A stretch of DNA of 64,000 bases from assembly GCA_026936335.1 (NCBI GenBank), contig JAPMXV010000034.1:628001-692000 (forward strand), given 5' to 3'. The DNA is from Mantamonas sphyraenae. Its lineage: Eukaryota > CRuMs > Mantamonadidae. The notes below the pieces were generated by a model. It was not told the origin of the DNA and did no database searches. It was given only the letters and a program-made list of their open reading frames with translations. Below, one piece after another: positions 61,571-64,000 of this stretch. Every line of letters starts with the position of its first letter. Within the stretch, counting starts at the first letter, position 1. A program made the position numbers and the translations under genes.

Positions 61571-64000
61571 ATGAGCACGGCGGACGCGGCTGTGACGGTC
61601 AAGGTGGTGTTCCCGCCGTATACAGACTATGGGTACAAGATGGTAAAGTGCCCAAAGGACAAGCTGGTGAGCCAATTGATGGCGGTGGTATTCCACAAGG
61701 TTGGGTGGGAGCAGGACACGCTGGAAGGGTGGGCGCTGTACATGGAGGACGAGGACGAAGCTGGCGAGGACAACGAAGTCGGGTTTGCCAACCTGATGCG
61801 CATGAGCAACGGGCGCACGCTAGGCTCGTTCAAGCTGCCCAACATGGCGACGCTGCATCTTCGGGGCGAGCCTGTGCAGACGACGCTTCTGGTCCCGTCC
61901 AAAAACGTGAGCAAAACGGTGCGGCTGGATGCCAAGATGTCTGTTGGGGTTCTGCTCAACGAACTGTGCGCCACGTACAAGATGAAGGCGGCCCAGTGTG
62001 GCCTGTCGACAACCGACGGAGACGGTGAGTGACACCACGGAGCGGGGTGGCGGAAGACGGGATGAGGCACAGACACACTGACACGCACGGGGGAAAAACG
62101 CGCTTGGTTGTTGACCATCCTCTCGTTTGTGGCTCGCACAGATGCCGAGCTCGAACAGACGCTGGAAGAGGCGGGGTTCACCACTTCGACCACGGTGGTG
62201 TTGAATAAGCGCAAACGAAGCATGCTGGGTGGTAAGTGGACCGTTGTTTCCCGTGGGGACAGCGACGGGCAAGATTCGACGGTGTTGGGGCGAGAGGTCA
62301 TTTTCACGGCGGCTTGCCTTTTTGCGTTTTGCTGACAATGCACGCTGCACACAGGCATCGGACGACCCAAAGGCGCAGGTGGGTCTGCAGGATCTTCTGC
62401 GGGTGGCTCGTCGGCCAAGGGCGGAGGTAGGTGAAGGATCGGGGTCGCACGGGAGCAGGGAGGGAGGAACGAGGCAGACCAAAAACCAAGGTGGCTCACA
62501 CACACACACACAAACACACAAACACACACGCACGCGCACACGCCTGGAAACATATGGACGTGCGTGCCTCACAGAACGAGGAAGCAACCGAGGCAAGTCG
62601 CAGGGATCGGAGGCAAACGAAGAGGGCGTACAGGCGGTGAACGAGGAGACGCGCGTGTTTGGCGAGCGGCTTGATCGTCTGCTGGAGAAAGAGAAGGAGT
62701 TTGGGCTGGAGTTGCCAATGGTGGTGCACCAGTGCTGCAAGGTGATTGAGGAAAAGGCACTGAAGACAGAGGGCATCTTTCGGCTGTCGGGAAACGCAAA
62801 CGGGATCATGGAGCTGAAAGCGCGGTTTGACGCAGGAGAGGCAGGGACAATCGATTTGAACACAGTGGACGACGTGCACGAGGTGGCAGGTCTGTTGAAA
62901 CTGTACCTTCGCGAGATGCCCGAGCCTGCGTTGACGTTTGAGCTGTACGACGCTTTCATCAAGGCCGAAGAGCTCGAAAACACAACCACAAAGCTGCGGT
63001 ACCTGCGCTTCCTTGTGCACAGCCTGCCGCACATGAACCGAGCGCTTGTGTTGCGTTTGCTACAGCTGATGTCGCGTGTGGCAGAGCACAGTGCAGTCAA
63101 CATGATGCACATGCACAATCTGTCGACGGTGCTTGCGCCGAACCTGCTCAAGATGCGCGATGAGACGATGTTCCAGATGGTTCAAGACACGCCGGTGGTG
63201 AATGCCATTGTGATGCTGATGATGGAGTACTACGAGTTCATCTGGGCGGAGCAGACGCCGTTGGAATGCCCATACGTGTTTGTGGCGTCGGCAATGTACG
63301 ACTACGAGGCACAGAGCGGTAGCGAGCTGAGCTTCTACGCGGGCAACGTTTTGCTCATCATCTGCAAGAACCACCCGGATGGAGGCGATGGGTGGCTGCA
63401 GGCCGAGCTTGCGCGCAGCATCGGGATGGTGCCGTCCAACTATGTAAAGTTGGAGCAGCAGCTGCCCAGGCCCGGTGCGACGTTTGCTGGGGCCAACGAC
63501 GACCCGGGCATGTACCACGGTGTGCCTGGAAGCCAGGTGCAATGGGTGGATGCGGTGGGCCGGGACGACAAGGAGGCAGATGCCGAGTACAACGCTCAGT
63601 ACGCCCAGTATGAGGAAGAGGTGGCCGCAGCAGCGGCAGCAGATGGAGGATTGGAGACAGGAGCATCGTTGAGTGTGGATGTAGACACACTAAGCGGCCT
63701 GACAGGCCTGGGGGGCTTCGGGGACATGGGCACTCCGGCGGCGGACACGCCCAAGAAGAGCAAGAAACAGTTCCTGGCCGAGCTGGAGGTGATGAAGGAC
63801 TTTGTAACTTCGGAAGAGGAGAAGGACGCCAAGATGGCGGAGGAGCTTGCGGATCTGCAAGGGCTTGTGAAGCTTGCGGCGGAGCAGGCTGAGGAGGCAC
63901 AAGGAGAGGTTGCGATGACTTTGATCGAAGCTACAGCGATCGAGCAGCAGCGGGCTGAACTTGCAGAGACGGCGGATTTGGAGGACTCGGAGCTTGCAGC
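61571..64000 (+). CDS. RhoGAP-SH3 protein, 3' end beyond window
   Basis: Exons 61571-62024, 62142-62231, 62355-62426 and 62575 to beyond 64000; the three phase-1 introns are 117, 123 and 148 nt. Residues 1-150 form an RA/ubiquitin-like domain (TVKVVFPPYTDYGYKMVKCP). A Gly/Ser linker follows. The RhoGAP domain has the arginine finger in TEGIFRLSGN, then LLKLYLREMPEPALTF and NLSTVLAPNLLKM. A SH3 domain follows (AMYDYEAQSGSELSFYAGN ... GWLQAEL ... MVPSNYVKLE). The visible end is acidic, Ala-rich and coiled. It should stimulate GTP hydrolysis by Rho/Rac/Cdc42-type GTPases at actin-related sites. An upstream exon is possible, as the sequence before ATG 61571 stays open to 61526. Confidence 0.88.
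62497..62540 (+). repeat. CA microsatellite in RhoGAP intron 3
   Basis: A CACA/CACG run lies near the middle of the intron at 62427-62574. Confidence 0.75.

Noticed and set aside
1-64000. tRNA, rRNA or CRISPR loci
   Set aside because: I saw no cloverleaf with B-box-like GGTTCGANTCC, no rRNA core sequence and no regularly spaced direct repeats; a tRNAscan run would be decisive.

Overview
This 64 kb window is nuclear DNA from a unicellular eukaryote. It is GC-rich and gene-dense, with about two dozen genes, gaps often under 100 bp, and short GT-AG introns (about 40 to 350 nt, none to three in most genes). Markers that it is eukaryotic include CSE1/exportin-2, eIF3f, a cytosolic-type valyl-tRNA synthetase, COQ9, an RBM39-like splicing factor, NAA50, SIR2, EF-hand, RhoGAP and TKL kinase genes. 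I cannot name the lineage. The TKL kinases, an EDR1-type kinase, BPI/LBP proteins and ribonuclease-inhibitor-type LRR proteins would suit an amoebozoan, stramenopile, choanozoan or similar protist.

Layout. 1-5.1 kb: the tail of an unknown gene, a 7-TM protein with gustatory-receptor-like topology, a 39-bp minisatellite, a tyrosine-aminotransferase-like enzyme and an RBM39-like splicing factor. 5.3-21.0 kb: a tandem array of five same-strand paralogous genes (called LRR-A to LRR-E here). Each has a short leader exon, a phase-0 intron, 28-residue LRRs, an ankyrin-like pair and a nearly invariant C-terminal module. 21.0-28.3 kb: two inverted BPI/LBP paralogues flanking peptidase E, a charged helical protein, COQ9 and an alpha/beta hydrolase. 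28.3-35.5 kb: a vWA/TROVE-like-PB1-TKL kinase, NAA50 and a double-exostosin GT47. 35.5-47.1 kb: a large helical-repeat protein, eIF3f, ValRS and a 4-TM protein. 47.3-58.1 kb: a SIRT1-type deacetylase, a coiled-coil protein, a very large WD40-ankyrin-EDR1-kinase protein, an N-myristoylated EF-hand protein and a small acidic protein. 58.1-64.0 kb: CSE1 and a RhoGAP-SH3 protein that runs off the window.

The main finding is in LRR-E. It is split by a 5,453-bp insertion (14444-19896) flanked by a perfect 9-bp direct repeat (TACCTGGAC). Ignoring the insert and one repeat copy, the LRR reading frame continues exactly. The insert carries one 1,713-codon ORF. Its last ~290 residues match the Fanzor1 signature (eukaryotic TnpB/Cas12 relatives): a RuvC-I Asp, then E...TSxxC, a four-Cys zinc knuckle and a C-terminal RD. 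It is preceded by an unrecognised N-terminal part of about 1,400 residues. A 10-bp stem-loop lies in the 182-nt non-coding right end. This looks like a recent insertion of an unusually large Fanzor-bearing DNA transposon into an immune-receptor-like LRR gene array.

Several genes show apparent frameshifts: the 7-TM gene, LRR-A, LRR-B, NAA50, the helical-repeat gene and the EDR1 kinase. Some lie in simple-sequence tracts and may be assembly errors; those in LRR-A and LRR-B may reflect decay.
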